A DNA stretch of 64,000 bases from Bacillus sp. FJAT-25509 (GCF_001420605.1 NZ_LJIZ01000003.1:186001-250000); one strand, 5' to 3'; shown: positions 53,453 to 63,258, counted from the stretch's first letter. Translations and numbers: made by a program. The notes: generated from the letters alone by a model not told the origin.

Positions 53453-54738
53453 TTTGCAGTAATTCCTAACATTCGATTTAAACGAAGACGAAGTTCTTTC
53501 AAGCTAAACGGTTTTTCCAAGTAATCATTCGCTCCGCTTTGTAATGCGATTGCTACGTCATTATCAGAGCTTTTACTACCAATCATTAAGCATAAATATT
53601 TTCTACGATCGTAGCTAGTACGCATTTTTCGTATGATTTCAAAGCCACCCATTTTAGGTAAAATACGGTCGATTATTAAAAGATATCTTTCATTCTGCTT
53701 GTGCCAAGGATCATTTAAAAATTCTTCTCCATCTACAAACACTTTTATTTCAACGTCATATAATTTTCCACCTAAATCTGACAATTGATGTTTTAACATT
53801 TCACGTATAAGGCGATCTTCATTGATTACCGCTACTTTTAGCCTACGAATCATATTTTCATTCTTACTTGCAGAAGAATCAAATTGATTCATTGAATCCA
53901 TTTCATTAGAAGTGAGTAGTGTTAAACATTCGTCAGCGCTAATACTTGGATCAGGAAATTCAAGTAAATTAAAATGAAATGACGCATAGTGAATGCGATT
54001 ATCAAAAGAGATAGGTACCTCCGAAAATGATATGGATAAACGATTCATTAATTTAATGCCATCTTCTTTAACAGTTTTTGGCAGCAATAGTGCAAATCCA
54101 TTATTCTTATAATGAGCTAGCAAATCGGACGATCTTAAACTTCTTTTTAAAAATTGAATAAAACTTTTTTCGGTTAAATTATTCAAAGAATAATCTTGTT
54201 TTTGGTCAATTTTTACGTATACCATCGAAAATGATTCGTAGCTACGTTTTAAATCCTCTAATTGTTTTGTTACCTTATTTTTTAAATATCTAAAATTGTA
54301 AACACCACTAATTGGATCAATTAAAACTTGTTCCTGTATTTGATTTCTACGCTGAAGGAATTTGTTAATATATTTTTGAAGTTCAATACTAGCAACTGAT
54401 TCACTAAGTACTACATCAGGCATTAGTGCACTCATAGTCATTTGATCAACTGTAATACATATACATATTGTTGAAATATATCTTCTTTCACAAAAGTCTC
54501 TTAATTGATTGAATCTCTCTATATTAAATGTGTTTAGTATTTCTTCGATAAAAATAATTAGTACATCAGGATTAAATAAATCTATTTCTTCAAACAAACC
54601 TAAAATATTCTGATTGGGCTTAACTAATTTATATTGATAGTTATTTACATCACAAAAGTTTTGATAATTAAATTTCTCTTCACTACCTATAAACATTACT
54701 GTTGGATATTCAGTTTGAATATCAATCACGTCTATCAC
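53449..54738 (-). CDS. Response regulator with degenerate GGDEF between two receiver-like domains
   Basis: The 429-residue cytoplasmic protein has a degenerate receiver-like N-terminus (1-125), a GGDEF fold (about 135-285) with the catalytic motif replaced by KNNGF, and a C-terminal receiver (about 300-425) with phospho-acceptor Asp in IDRILPKMGG and the switch lysine in LEKPFS. It cannot make c-di-GMP but could bind it or its partner. The start is GTG 54738, or GTG 54729 with a better GGGTGA. It overlaps the HEAT gene (ATGA), forming a signalling operon with it and the glycosyltransferase. Confidence 0.85.
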   Translation of the reverse strand: MIDVIDIQTEYPTVMFIGSEEKFNYQNFCDVNNYQYKLVKPNQNILGLFEEIDLFNPDVLIIFIEEILNTFNIERFNQLRDFCERRYISTICICITVDQMTMSALMPDVVLSESVASIELQKYINKFLQRRNQIQEQVLIDPISGVYNFRYLKNKVTKQLEDLKRSYESFSMVYVKIDQKQDYSLNNLTEKSFIQFLKRSLRSSDLLAHYKNNGFALLLPKTVKEDGIKLMNRLSISFSEVPISFDNRIHYASFHFNLLEFPDPSISADECLTLLTSNEMDSMNQFDSSASKNENMIRRLKVAVINEDRLIREMLKHQLSDLGGKLYDVEIKVFVDGEEFLNDPWHKQNERYLLIIDRILPKMGGFEIIRKMRTSYDRRKYLCLMIGSKSSDNDVAIALQSGANDYLEKPFSLKELRLRLNRMLGITAK

Positions 54739-55076
54739 CCGCTCGCTTTAATCTAGTTGGTTTTAATCGGTGAACATTAAAATACTTTTCTATGACTTAA
54801 CTTGATAAACTTCAAACTAAACGTTAAAAATTAAAATAAACTCCAAAATCAAGTTTACTTTATCTAATATTAACTTTGAATTAACATACAATCAACGTTA
54901 TCTTTATTGGTAATTTAAGTCATCATTTCCAATATCAAATAACTGCCAAATATAAAACAAAAACCGCAATTCGGCTATTTTCGAATTGCGGTTTTATATT
55001 TTTAAATTTAACTCTAAACAAACCTTTCTTAACTTCAACAAAATGATCCTAAATGTCGTCATCTTTAGTTAAATCA
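54739..55076. other. Intergenic region upstream of the exopolysaccharide operon
   Basis: A+T-rich promoter region plus the terminator at 54959-54995 for the coiled-coil gene. No ORF is supported. Confidence 0.4.
54959..54995 (-). terminator. Terminator of the coiled-coil protein gene
   Basis: The 14-pair stem AAAACCGCAATTCG / CGAATTGCGGTTTT lies after the coiled-coil gene stop codon. Confidence 0.85.
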
Positions 55077-55541
55077 TTACATCTTTTCAATTAATTTATC
55101 TACGATTGTGGTTATTCTCTTATTTTGTTCCTCAATCATTGTTTGCTGTTTTTTTAAAGTTTCTCTATTCTCGTCAATTTTCTTCCTATTTTCATCTATT
55201 TTTTCTAGTGCATGATTCAAAAGCTCAGTTCTTATATCTAAAATTTCAAATAAACGGTCCAAACTAGTTTTGATATCATGTAGTAATTGTACTTCAACTG
55301 GCTGTGATAATGCTGTATTTCCATTCATTCCTCTACTTTTTTGGAATTTATAAATCGAAGCAGACACATTTACTTCTTTGTTTTCTTCAATTACATTGCT
55401 TTCTAACCATTGAAGTTTAATCATTATTACACCATCTTTTAAATAGCGATCTAATACCTTAAATTTCCCACTAGCAGTCTCGTGTTCAGTACCATTAGCA
55501 TATTTCCTTGAAGGTTTGATTCCATCATTACTATTCATCAT
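55077..55541 (-). CDS. Coiled-coil protein of unknown function
   Basis: The 154-residue protein has a beta-rich N-terminal half (SGKFKVLDRYLKDGVIMIKLQWLES) and a C-terminal coiled coil (about 85-150) with repeats KKIDENR/KTLKKQ. It has no membrane helix. It is single-gene and divergent from the glycoside hydrolase. I do not recognise a family. A link to the neighbouring exopolysaccharide genes is only positional. Confidence 0.65.
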   Translation of the reverse strand: MMNSNDGIKPSRKYANGTEHETASGKFKVLDRYLKDGVIMIKLQWLESNVIEENKEVNVSASIYKFQKSRGMNGNTALSQPVEVQLLHDIKTSLDRLFEILDIRTELLNHALEKIDENRKKIDENRETLKKQQTMIEEQNKRITTIVDKLIEKM

Positions 55542-55793
55542 TTTTTCCTCTCATTATTAAAAAGATAACGATTTTCATTAAAACCATTTTTCTTAACGTT
55601 AATTTAACCGTATTTTACTTTTTTAACTAGCATTTGCTATAAATACATAGTTTATTTTTAATAATAATTTCGTTCTTAATTTGAACTATTCAATCATTCT
55701 AACTGAATTGAACTTAATTCACTCCTAACGAATATAGGAAATTACCTTACAGCATACTAAATGAATAAGTTTTAAATGTTTTGGAGGATCTAA

Positions 55794-58097
55794 ATGATGA
55801 AGGAAAATAAAAAACTGATAATTTTACTGATGCTTTGTCTAATGATTGGTGTGGCATTTATAATATTCCATCAGAAAAAGACTAGTAAAGTAAAAGTAAT
55901 TAGGAAAGTTAACACTTACACATATAAAACAAATAACATTACAATTCCAGCTCAAATCGGTAAAAACTATTTTCAACTTTTTGATAAAACAAAAACACCA
56001 CACGATCTCTTACTAAAAGGTGTAAATCTTGGAATTGCCAATCCAGGACATTTTCCAGGCGAAACAGCTATCACAAAAGCCGAATATTTAAGATGGTTCA
56101 AATCGATTGGAAAGATGCATTCAAATGTTATTCGAGTATATACCCTTCATCCTCCTGCTTTTTATGATGCACTTTTTGAGTACAATCAAGAAGCTAAACA
56201 GCCACTCTATTTAATTCACGGTGTTTGGGTTAACGAGGAAAAAATGAATTCATTAGGGGATATTTACAATGAGAGCCTAACTAAAGAGTTTAAAAATGAT
56301 ATAAGGCAAACTGTTGATGTAATTCATGGGAAAGCTAAAATCCCTCATAAACTAGGTCACGCTTCCGGTCAATATCATTCAAATATTTCAGAATACGTTA
56401 TTGGATGGATTTTAGGTATTGAGTGGGACCCAAATATGATGAAATCAACAAATGATAAACATAAAGATAATGTTGACTTTAATGGCCAGTACTTTCAAAC
56501 AAATAATGCGACTCCATTTGAAGTTTGGCTTGCAGGTATATTAGATGATACCGTGAAATATGAAACAGAAAAATATGCATGGCAACGTCCAATTAGTTTT
56601 GCGAATTGGGTAACTACCGATCCAATTCATCATCCAAATGAACCAATGGAAAATGAAGATATGGTTTCATTAGATCCGAATCATGTCATTCCAAAGTCAA
56701 CATTATATCCTGGATATTTTGCTTCATATCATGTATACCCATATTACCCGGAATTTTTAAATTATGAACTAGCTTATACGAATTATATTGATTCCCGAGG
56801 TAAGAAGAATAGTTATGCTGGATATTTAAATAATCTAAGGAAAGTACATACTATGCCAGTTTTAATTTCAGAATTTGGGGTACCATCTTCTAGAGGTATG
56901 ACTCATCGAAATCGTTATGGATGGAACCAAGGGTTTCATAATGAAACAGAGCAAGGACAAATTACTGCTAATCTTTTCGAAGATATTCAATTTGAGGGAA
57001 TGGCAGGTGGAATTGTATTTTCGTGGCAAGATGAATGGTTTAAACGAACATGGAATAATATGGAATTAGATGATCCTGAACGCCGACCATTTTGGTCAAA
57101 TGTACAAACAAGCGAACAGCAATTTGGTTTACTATCTTTTGATCCTAACAGTTCAAAACATGTCATTTCTGTAGATGGTGACTCTAGTGATTGGAAAAAA
57201 AATAAAATCAAATCAGCTAATATGAAAAATGCTAATTTTATTAATACTTTTGATCAAAACGACAACGAACGGAAATTAAAGAATTGGTCAATGTCTAGCG
57301 ACGAGCGATCAATTAATTTCCTCTTAAATTTTGAAAAAACTAAACAACCTTTTGATTGGTCTAAAACAGGAGTTATGCTTTTACTTGATACTATTCAAGG
57401 ACAAGGTCAACATCAACTTCCAAATAACAAGTCGGTTAAAACTGAAAATGGAATTGATTTTGTAATTGACTTAAATGGACCTAATGATTCTCGTGTTCTT
57501 GTGGATAGCTATTATGATCCATTTTATTATGAATACGCCAATCTTTTACATTACGAGCCAATTGAACCGAATGTAAATGTGAAAGATAATGGCCTCTATC
57601 ATAAAGTCATGCTTGGATTAAATCGACCACTTGTTATTCCAAATTTAAACGGGAAATCTGTAAATTTGCCTTTGGAGTTTTATGAAACAGGTAAATTAAT
57701 GTTCGGAGATGGAAACCCACTTCATAAAGATTTTAACTCTTTAACTGATGTATCCCTCAACAAGAAAGATCATGTATTAGAAATCCGTATCCCTTGGCAA
57801 TTATTAAATGTAAGAGATCCAAGTACACGTGAAATAATGGGGGATATATGGAAAGGTGGATTAGAAAGCAAGAAAAACACAAAAAAAATTCAAGTAGCTA
57901 TTGTTACTTATCGTCCAACTGAATCAAATAAGGAACTATCCTATTCAACTGTTAGACAAAAAAATGGAAAACTTTTAATGGATGATTTTTATTCTTATAC
58001 TTGGAAAAAATGGGATAAGCCTAGATATCATGAACGTCTAAAAAAATCATACTTCATCTTGAAAGATACTTTTCTAAAAGCAGATCCAATTAAATAA
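55794..58097 (+). CDS. Membrane-anchored glycoside hydrolase with CBM9-like domain
   Basis: The 767-residue protein has a signal anchor (8-26) and a (beta/alpha)8 clan-A-like glycosidase domain (about 70-430) with a probable nucleophile Glu360 (LISEFGVPSS) and acid Glu210 (ILGIEWDP). A C-terminal CBM9/DOMON-like domain follows (about 455-750; SVDGDSSDWKKN). GGAGGAT precedes ATG 55794. It is divergent from the operon with the processive glycosyltransferase and probably trims or processes its polysaccharide outside the membrane. The exact GH family is not known to me. Confidence 0.8.
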   Translation: MMKENKKLIILLMLCLMIGVAFIIFHQKKTSKVKVIRKVNTYTYKTNNITIPAQIGKNYFQLFDKTKTPHDLLLKGVNLGIANPGHFPGETAITKAEYLRWFKSIGKMHSNVIRVYTLHPPAFYDALFEYNQEAKQPLYLIHGVWVNEEKMNSLGDIYNESLTKEFKNDIRQTVDVIHGKAKIPHKLGHASGQYHSNISEYVIGWILGIEWDPNMMKSTNDKHKDNVDFNGQYFQTNNATPFEVWLAGILDDTVKYETEKYAWQRPISFANWVTTDPIHHPNEPMENEDMVSLDPNHVIPKSTLYPGYFASYHVYPYYPEFLNYELAYTNYIDSRGKKNSYAGYLNNLRKVHTMPVLISEFGVPSSRGMTHRNRYGWNQGFHNETEQGQITANLFEDIQFEGMAGGIVFSWQDEWFKRTWNNMELDDPERRPFWSNVQTSEQQFGLLSFDPNSSKHVISVDGDSSDWKKNKIKSANMKNANFINTFDQNDNERKLKNWSMSSDERSINFLLNFEKTKQPFDWSKTGVMLLLDTIQGQGQHQLPNNKSVKTENGIDFVIDLNGPNDSRVLVDSYYDPFYYEYANLLHYEPIEPNVNVKDNGLYHKVMLGLNRPLVIPNLNGKSVNLPLEFYETGKLMFGDGNPLHKDFNSLTDVSLNKKDHVLEIRIPWQLLNVRDPSTREIMGDIWKGGLESKKNTKKIQVAIVTYRPTESNKELSYSTVRQKNGKLLMDDFYSYTWKKWDKPRYHERLKKSYFILKDTFLKADPIK

Positions 58098-58108
58098 CCA
58101 AATCAAAT

Positions 58109-58139
58109 TAATGCCCCCGATTTTTTTTCGGGGGCATTA
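58109..58139. terminator. Bidirectional terminator
   Basis: The GC-rich stem AATGCCCCCGA / TCGGGGGCATT with a T8 loop lies between convergent genes. Confidence 0.9.
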
Positions 58140-58145
58140 GCATTC

Positions 58146-58622
58146 TTATTTTTTGTAAATATTTGCTTGAAGAATGTTCTTACATTTTTTAATCTTTTGT
58201 TTGATTTGCAAGTTTTCAAAGAAATATACTTCTGTACCTGACCAAATAAAAACCCAACATACAATGCTTAATATTCCTCCAATATAGGCATGACTTTTTT
58301 GAAGCTTTAAGTAGAACAATCCAATGATAATACCAAGCACAAATAAAATAATGGACTTTTTAATATTTCTAGCATAAATCCGTTCATCAGTTTTCATAAG
58401 ATTAGTAAAAGAGTTCACAGTCGCTGTTTTTAATGAATTTTCATCAAATTCAGTTTGACCATCAAATAATAGCTCTATATTTTTTCTTTTAGCATTATGT
58501 AATTTAGATAATATAAACTCTTCTAATTCAGAGCTTAAGTGTAAATAGTCATGGCTATAATAACTTGCAAATGGATTATCCGACTCTTTTAAAAAAATAT
58601 TAATACTTAATTTATCTTCCAT
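58146..58622 (-). CDS. Small membrane protein, two helices, unknown family
   Basis: The 158-residue protein has a cytoplasmic N-terminal half (YLHLSSELEEFILSKLHNAKRKNIELLFDG) and two membrane helices (about 90-108 and 112-130), then a basic tail. AAAGGAG precedes ATG 58622. It is between a terminator and the PBP gene, in the same direction as that gene but beyond its terminator. Its function is unknown. Confidence 0.7.
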   Translation of the reverse strand: MEDKLSINIFLKESDNPFASYYSHDYLHLSSELEEFILSKLHNAKRKNIELLFDGQTEFDENSLKTATVNSFTNLMKTDERIYARNIKKSIILFVLGIIIGLFYLKLQKSHAYIGGILSIVCWVFIWSGTEVYFFENLQIKQKIKKCKNILQANIYKK

Positions 58623-58653
58623 TTTAAAACTCCTTTAACACTATTCACTTGAA

Positions 58654-58684
58654 AAAACGCATTGATCCATTCTCAATGCGTTTT
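58654..58684 (-). terminator. Terminator of the PBP gene
   Basis: The perfect stem AAAACGCATTGA / TCAATGCGTTTT lies just after the PBP stop codon. Confidence 0.85.
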
Positions 58685-58694
58685 AAATTTAAAT

Positions 58695-61196
58695 TTAATG
58701 TGGATTAGTTGGATTAGGAACAATTGGATTAACAGTATTATCTCCACTTTCGTTTCCTGTACCCGGCGTTTGTTCACCTGGCTTCGTACCTTCTCCTGTA
58801 CCTGTCCCGGTTCCAGTTCCATTCCCTTGCTCATTTCCAGTTCCCTGTCCATTTCCTGTTCCAGTTCCAGTTCCTTGTCCACCTTCATTTGCTGGTGGTA
58901 TCGTTGGTTGTTCAGTTGAAGATAAATCAACGGTAACTGTAACAGGTCCACTCTTACCTTCAGCATTCGCAGCAATAATTGTTATTTTCACAATATCTCC
59001 AGGGACAATTCCATTAATACTTGTTGCTGTACCCTGAATTTTTTGAGTTTGTCCCGCTGCTCCATTTACAGTATAACTTACTTCAAAAGACGTTTTTTGA
59101 AGCAGATTTGCTGGATACGTCCAATTTAATGAGATATTACTTGTAACTGGGTCATAGTTTGCCTTAACATTTTTTGCAGACTCAATCACAATATCTTTAG
59201 GAATATCATCTACTTTTTCTCCACGAATGTATAATTCATTTCGAATTTCTTCAACTGATGAAGGCTTTCTAAATATTGCGTTTCGATCTCCATTAGCAGC
59301 TAACATATCCCTTGCAATGAATTTTGCGATATTCGTTGAACCTTTACCAAGAAAATTATTCTTTTTATTTTTTTCATACCCTGTCCAAACAGCCATTGTA
59401 ACATCAGAAGAATATCCTATAAACCAACTATCACGAGTTGCGTTATCCGGAAATCCGTATTTTTGTTTTACTTCATCAGAGTAGTTTGTCGTACCTGTTT
59501 TACCTGCCATATCAAGACCTGGTACATTAGCTCTTTTACCAGTACCAAGTGGTGTTTTTACTACATCTCGAAGCATATCTGTTATCATATATGCAGTATA
59601 ATCACTCATTACTTGTTTAGGCTCAGTTGAAAATACTTTTTCAGTATTATCAGGGTAAATAATTTTCTTAACAGAGTGAGGCTTATTATAGATTCCACCA
59701 TTACCAAAAGCAGCATATGCTCCTGCCATCTCCATCGCTGATACACCTGTGAATCCACCTATCGAATAAGATTCATAATATGTATTTTTCGAAAAATTAA
59801 ACCCTAAACCATTCCCAAATTCTCTAGAACGATCGGCTCCTACTGCCTGGAAAGTCTTTAATGCAGGAATATTTCGTGAATCAACTAATGCTAATCGAAT
59901 TGAAATATCACCTTTATATTTTCGATCCCAGTTTCTAATAGGCGTACCATTCGAATAACTATAAGGCTCGTCAAGAATTTGATGATAAGTTGACCATTTT
60001 AAATATTGAATAGCTGGGCCGTAATCAAGTACAGGTTTAATTGAAGATCCCGGCTGTCTTTTTATATCAGTAGCGAAGTTTAAACCACCAGTACTTGTAT
60101 TTCTACCAGCACCGACTGCTCGAATTTCACCGGTTTTCGTATCTAATAATACAAACCCAGTTTGAAATTCATCACTAGGATAGAAGCTTTTTCCTCTACT
60201 TAATATTTCATCTGCTGTATCTTGGGCTTTAGGATCTAATGTTGTTTCAATTGTTAGTCCATCTGTATAAACATTTGCATCACTGTTTTTTTCTACTTCA
60301 TTTACGACTACATCAATAAATGAATTGTATTTTGTACCACCAGATTCATGAACTTTTACTAATGATTTCATTGAAATTGCTTTTGCATTTGTATATTGTG
60401 CCTCTGTAATATAACCATATTTTTTCATTTGACTTAAAACAGTATTTCTACGGTTTTGTGACTCAATAGGGTGCCTTGCAGGATTATAGTTATTTGGACT
60501 TTTCACCATACCTGCTAATGTAGCTGCTTCTGGTAGTGTAATTTTAGATAAATCTTTACTAAAATAAGTTTCACAAGCTTTGGCTACACCATAAACCCCT
60601 CGCCCTTTTAGACCATTCGAAAAGTATACTTTATTTAAATACATTTCTAATATTTGATGTTTTGAGTATCTTTGTTCTAATTTAAAAGCCAAGTACATTT
60701 CTTGAACTTTCCGCTTTATGGTTTTTTGAGAAGATAAAAATGAGTTTTTTACTACTTGCTGGGTGATTGTACTTCCACCTTGCGAGCCAAAACCTCCAGT
60801 TATATTCGCTAAAACAGCACCGAATACCCGTCGGATGTCAACTCCTTTATGCTTATAAAACCGCACATCTTCAGTAGCAATAAATGCGTCTTCTACAACC
60901 TTAGGAATTTCATTATAGGACACCTTTGTTCGTTGTTCTCTACCTAATTCGGCTACAACTTTACCATCTTTATCAACAATAGTAGAAGATAACGGTACTT
61001 TGAGTTTTGATTCATCTAGAGCAGGTGCTCCACTAACTAAATATGAAAATATTCCTACACCAATCAGTATGAAAACAATTACGATTGATAATAATGTTAC
61101 AGTAATTTTTTTCCACAAGCCTTCAGACTTATCGGAAATTTTTGAAGGCTTTTCCAGCCGTTTACGTTCCTCTCGCGAACGGTATTCATCTGCCAT
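58695..61196 (-). CDS. Class A penicillin-binding protein (PBP1-like)
   Basis: The 833-residue bifunctional peptidoglycan synthase has a cytoplasmic N-terminus, one membrane helix (31-54), a GT51 glycosyltransferase domain (about 70-245) with catalytic Glu109 in EDVRFYKHKGVD, and QGGSTITQQ. The transpeptidase domain (about 330-650) has Ser384 in GSSIKP, SRN (440-442) and KTGTT (566-570). An FN3-like domain and a Gly/Thr/Glu-rich low-complexity tail (about 760-820) follow. No recU gene is adjacent, unlike the B. subtilis ponA locus, so it may be a second class A enzyme. Confidence 0.93.
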   Translation of the reverse strand: MADEYRSREERKRLEKPSKISDKSEGLWKKITVTLLSIVIVFILIGVGIFSYLVSGAPALDESKLKVPLSSTIVDKDGKVVAELGREQRTKVSYNEIPKVVEDAFIATEDVRFYKHKGVDIRRVFGAVLANITGGFGSQGGSTITQQVVKNSFLSSQKTIKRKVQEMYLAFKLEQRYSKHQILEMYLNKVYFSNGLKGRGVYGVAKACETYFSKDLSKITLPEAATLAGMVKSPNNYNPARHPIESQNRRNTVLSQMKKYGYITEAQYTNAKAISMKSLVKVHESGGTKYNSFIDVVVNEVEKNSDANVYTDGLTIETTLDPKAQDTADEILSRGKSFYPSDEFQTGFVLLDTKTGEIRAVGAGRNTSTGGLNFATDIKRQPGSSIKPVLDYGPAIQYLKWSTYHQILDEPYSYSNGTPIRNWDRKYKGDISIRLALVDSRNIPALKTFQAVGADRSREFGNGLGFNFSKNTYYESYSIGGFTGVSAMEMAGAYAAFGNGGIYNKPHSVKKIIYPDNTEKVFSTEPKQVMSDYTAYMITDMLRDVVKTPLGTGKRANVPGLDMAGKTGTTNYSDEVKQKYGFPDNATRDSWFIGYSSDVTMAVWTGYEKNKKNNFLGKGSTNIAKFIARDMLAANGDRNAIFRKPSSVEEIRNELYIRGEKVDDIPKDIVIESAKNVKANYDPVTSNISLNWTYPANLLQKTSFEVSYTVNGAAGQTQKIQGTATSINGIVPGDIVKITIIAANAEGKSGPVTVTVDLSSTEQPTIPPANEGGQGTGTGTGNGQGTGNEQGNGTGTGTGTGEGTKPGEQTPGTGNESGDNTVNPIVPNPTNPH

Positions 61197-61333
61197 CTTA
61201 GTTCGCCTGCCTTTTTAGTAAAATAGAGCTTTTTAGGGCAAAAATTATACTTTTTATTTAAATCATTTTATAAATAGTAGTATTTTCTACACGCTCAACT
61301 TTCATGTACTGAAGAATATCTTTCTAAATAAAA

Positions 61334-61368
61334 AAACAGATAAACCGCTTTTTAAGGTTCATCTGTTT
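61334..61368 (-). terminator. Terminator of the alpha/beta hydrolase gene
   Basis: The stem AAACAGAT-AACC / GGTT-ATCTGTTT, with A and T runs, lies after the hydrolase stop codon. Confidence 0.8.
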
Positions 61369-61388
61369 CGTAAAATCTAATTAATTAT

Positions 61389-62306
61389 TCAACTTCCATT
61401 AGACGAAAACGTCTTTTCAATAAAATCAATTACTTTCTTAGTATATGGTTCCGGTTCTTCAATAAATGTTGTAATATGTCCATGTTCTGTCAGCCATAAT
61501 GTTTTTTCATTTTCATTAGGGATTTGATCATAGATCATTTCACTACTACTAAATGGTACTTTCAAATCATTCTTTCCATGAATTAATAAATAATTTGTTG
61601 AATTTCCTTTTTGAACTGAAATGACCGGAGACACTTCTTTTGGGTCAATCTTTAATAAATGTTTCATCGAACGTAAAATGATTGAAGTAAAAGGTTTTTT
61701 AGGTAATTTAGACCAGACACTTAAATTATCTTCCAAATAAGTCTGTAAATCATGGAATGGACTGTCTGCTATAACTCCTTTAATTTGCGGATGAAGGCTA
61801 CCAACGAGTAAACATGTCGCCCCTCCCATACTCCATCCAAGCAAAACAATTTCTTGTTGATTTCGTTCGTTAATCACATATTCTACTGCCGATGATAAAT
61901 CATGCTGTTCATAATAGCCAATTCCAGTTGTTCGTCCACCTGATTTTCCACTATTACGGAAGTCAAACATCAATACATTATACCCACGATCATGAATTGA
62001 TTGCACAATTCGGAGACCGTTAATCTTTTTTTGACTTCGTTCATCTGTGTACCCGTGTGCAGTTATGACAGTTTTACCTGTAGGATTTTTTGCTGGTATC
62101 CACCATCCTCTTATCACAACTTGATCTAGATTACTCTTAAATTCAACCTCTTCAAATTGCAAATTGTAATCGGCAGGTGTTTGTTCAGTTTTTCGTCTAA
62201 ATGGATGCGTTAAGATTAAACCGACTAGTATCGGTATGAGGAAGAACAAAACCGGAGACAAAATTACCATCCAAATTAAAAGCTTATTTATTTTTTTCCG
62301 TTCCAT
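61389..62306 (-). CDS. Membrane-anchored alpha/beta hydrolase (YqkD-like)
   Basis: The 305-residue protein (ATG 62306 with AAAGGAG; GTG 62315 is inside that ribosome spacer) has an N-terminal helix and a serine hydrolase core. Features are TAHGYTDERSQKK, nucleophile elbow GWSMGGA, acid in LIHGKNDLKVPFSSS and histidine in LTEHGHITTF. It is of the YqkD or bem46-like group, with unknown substrate, and probably works at the membrane. Confidence 0.8.
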   Translation of the reverse strand: MERKKINKLLIWMVILSPVLFFLIPILVGLILTHPFRRKTEQTPADYNLQFEEVEFKSNLDQVVIRGWWIPAKNPTGKTVITAHGYTDERSQKKINGLRIVQSIHDRGYNVLMFDFRNSGKSGGRTTGIGYYEQHDLSSAVEYVINERNQQEIVLLGWSMGGATCLLVGSLHPQIKGVIADSPFHDLQTYLEDNLSVWSKLPKKPFTSIILRSMKHLLKIDPKEVSPVISVQKGNSTNYLLIHGKNDLKVPFSSSEMIYDQIPNENEKTLWLTEHGHITTFIEEPEPYTKKVIDFIEKTFSSNGS

Positions 62307-62793
62307 CTTGCACACTCCTTTTGTCTGTTAGCCAAATAGAAGTTCTTCTATTTAAATTATGAAATATGTTAGACTTTGTTAGTCTTAATGAACTCTTATT
62401 TATGTATTTATTGTATCTTGTTAAGTTCCTGCTTATCAATAGATACGATAAGGGGTGCCAAAATTTCAGTTTAACCGAATTTTTAGGCACCCCAATTAAA
62501 GAACTCTATATTTTTAAAATTTACTTATGCGCTAATTTTGTGATTTCTTCCATTATACAATCTTGTAGTTCTTGTTTACATGTTAATATAACTAATGCTG
62601 TGATAGCGACTAAATAAATTTAAAGTAACATATAAGGTTTAGAGTAAATTCTCGATATTATGTATTTTTTGTGATTAAATTCACAATAATAGGTTTTGAG
62701 AAACTTCGTTTTAAGTTATTAAAACGAGCCTTCCTATTTCTTTTTATCAGTTCGGACAATCAAACCATTACTAGTCATAATTTTGATATTAAT
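62307..62793. other. Intergenic stretch with a large hairpin
   Basis: It holds the promoter region of the hydrolase gene and an inverted repeat with GGGGTGCC and GGCACCCC arms plus inner AAATTT pairs (62452-62493), without a clear T-run. No ORF is supported apart from the toxin candidate to the right. Confidence 0.5.
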
Positions 62794-62895
62794 ATGGAAA
62801 ATCCAATTAGTTTACTGCTAGAAAGTGTAATAGCAACGATCGCGCTAATTAGCTTAATCGTTGCCATCATCAACATTACTTCTAATAAGAAGTAA
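62794..62895 (+). CDS. Holin-like type I toxin candidate, 33 residues
   Basis: The frame from ATG 62794 encodes one hydrophobic helix followed by a short basic tail (LISLIVAIINITSNKK). That is the pattern of the holin-like toxins of type I toxin-antitoxin systems such as BsrG and TxpA. The 3' region is strongly structured: a perfect hairpin over the stop (62875-62896), small stem-loops, then a terminator at 62951-62986. No ribosome site precedes the ATG; a longer in-frame GTG at 62671 also lacks one. A TATAAT on the minus strand right of the terminator could start an antisense RNA. Confidence 0.5.
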   Translation: MENPISLLLESVIATIALISLIVAIINITSNKK

Positions 62896-62950
62896 TCGTC
62901 CTTCCCCAAGGACATAGTTGTCAACCGTATCACTACGGATGTAGTACTTA

Positions 62951-62986
62951 AGTTTGGTGTTACCAGCACCAAACTCTTTTTTATTA
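62951..62986 (+). terminator. Terminator of the toxin candidate
   Basis: The perfect stem AGTTTGGTG / CACCAAACT is followed by T6 on the plus strand. Confidence 0.85.
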
Positions 62987-63258
62987 TACCCATATTACAT
63001 CATAATTTATAATCAATTCTAAGAACTTATTAAGCAATCGCATAGCAAATTGCTAATCCTAATCCAGTTCCATTTTCTTTTGATGTCTCATTTCCCCTAT
63101 GAACTATAGGATAAATATAGAAGGACATAGTTTTATCTTTTATAATTTACTCCTTCTTATATATTTAATGATTAATTCATTTGATACCTACTCACTAATA
63201 TTTTTTGAACAGTACATGATCTACACCTGCCGATTTCACAAAATTAACAACTCCTTTT
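62987..63258. other. Intergenic stretch without a gene
   Basis: It carries a TATAAT-like hexamer on the minus strand near 62988 and otherwise A+T-rich DNA. No clear terminator for pucB is visible. Confidence 0.3.

Noticed and set aside
58673-58975. Frame rich in Leu, Gln and Glu opposite or beside the PBP tail
   Set aside because: It is the low-complexity tail of the PBP gene read in another frame.
62671-62793. N-terminal extension of the toxin candidate from GTG 62671
   Set aside because: No ribosome site and no coherent helix or motif; the compact 33-residue frame fits a known toxin pattern better.
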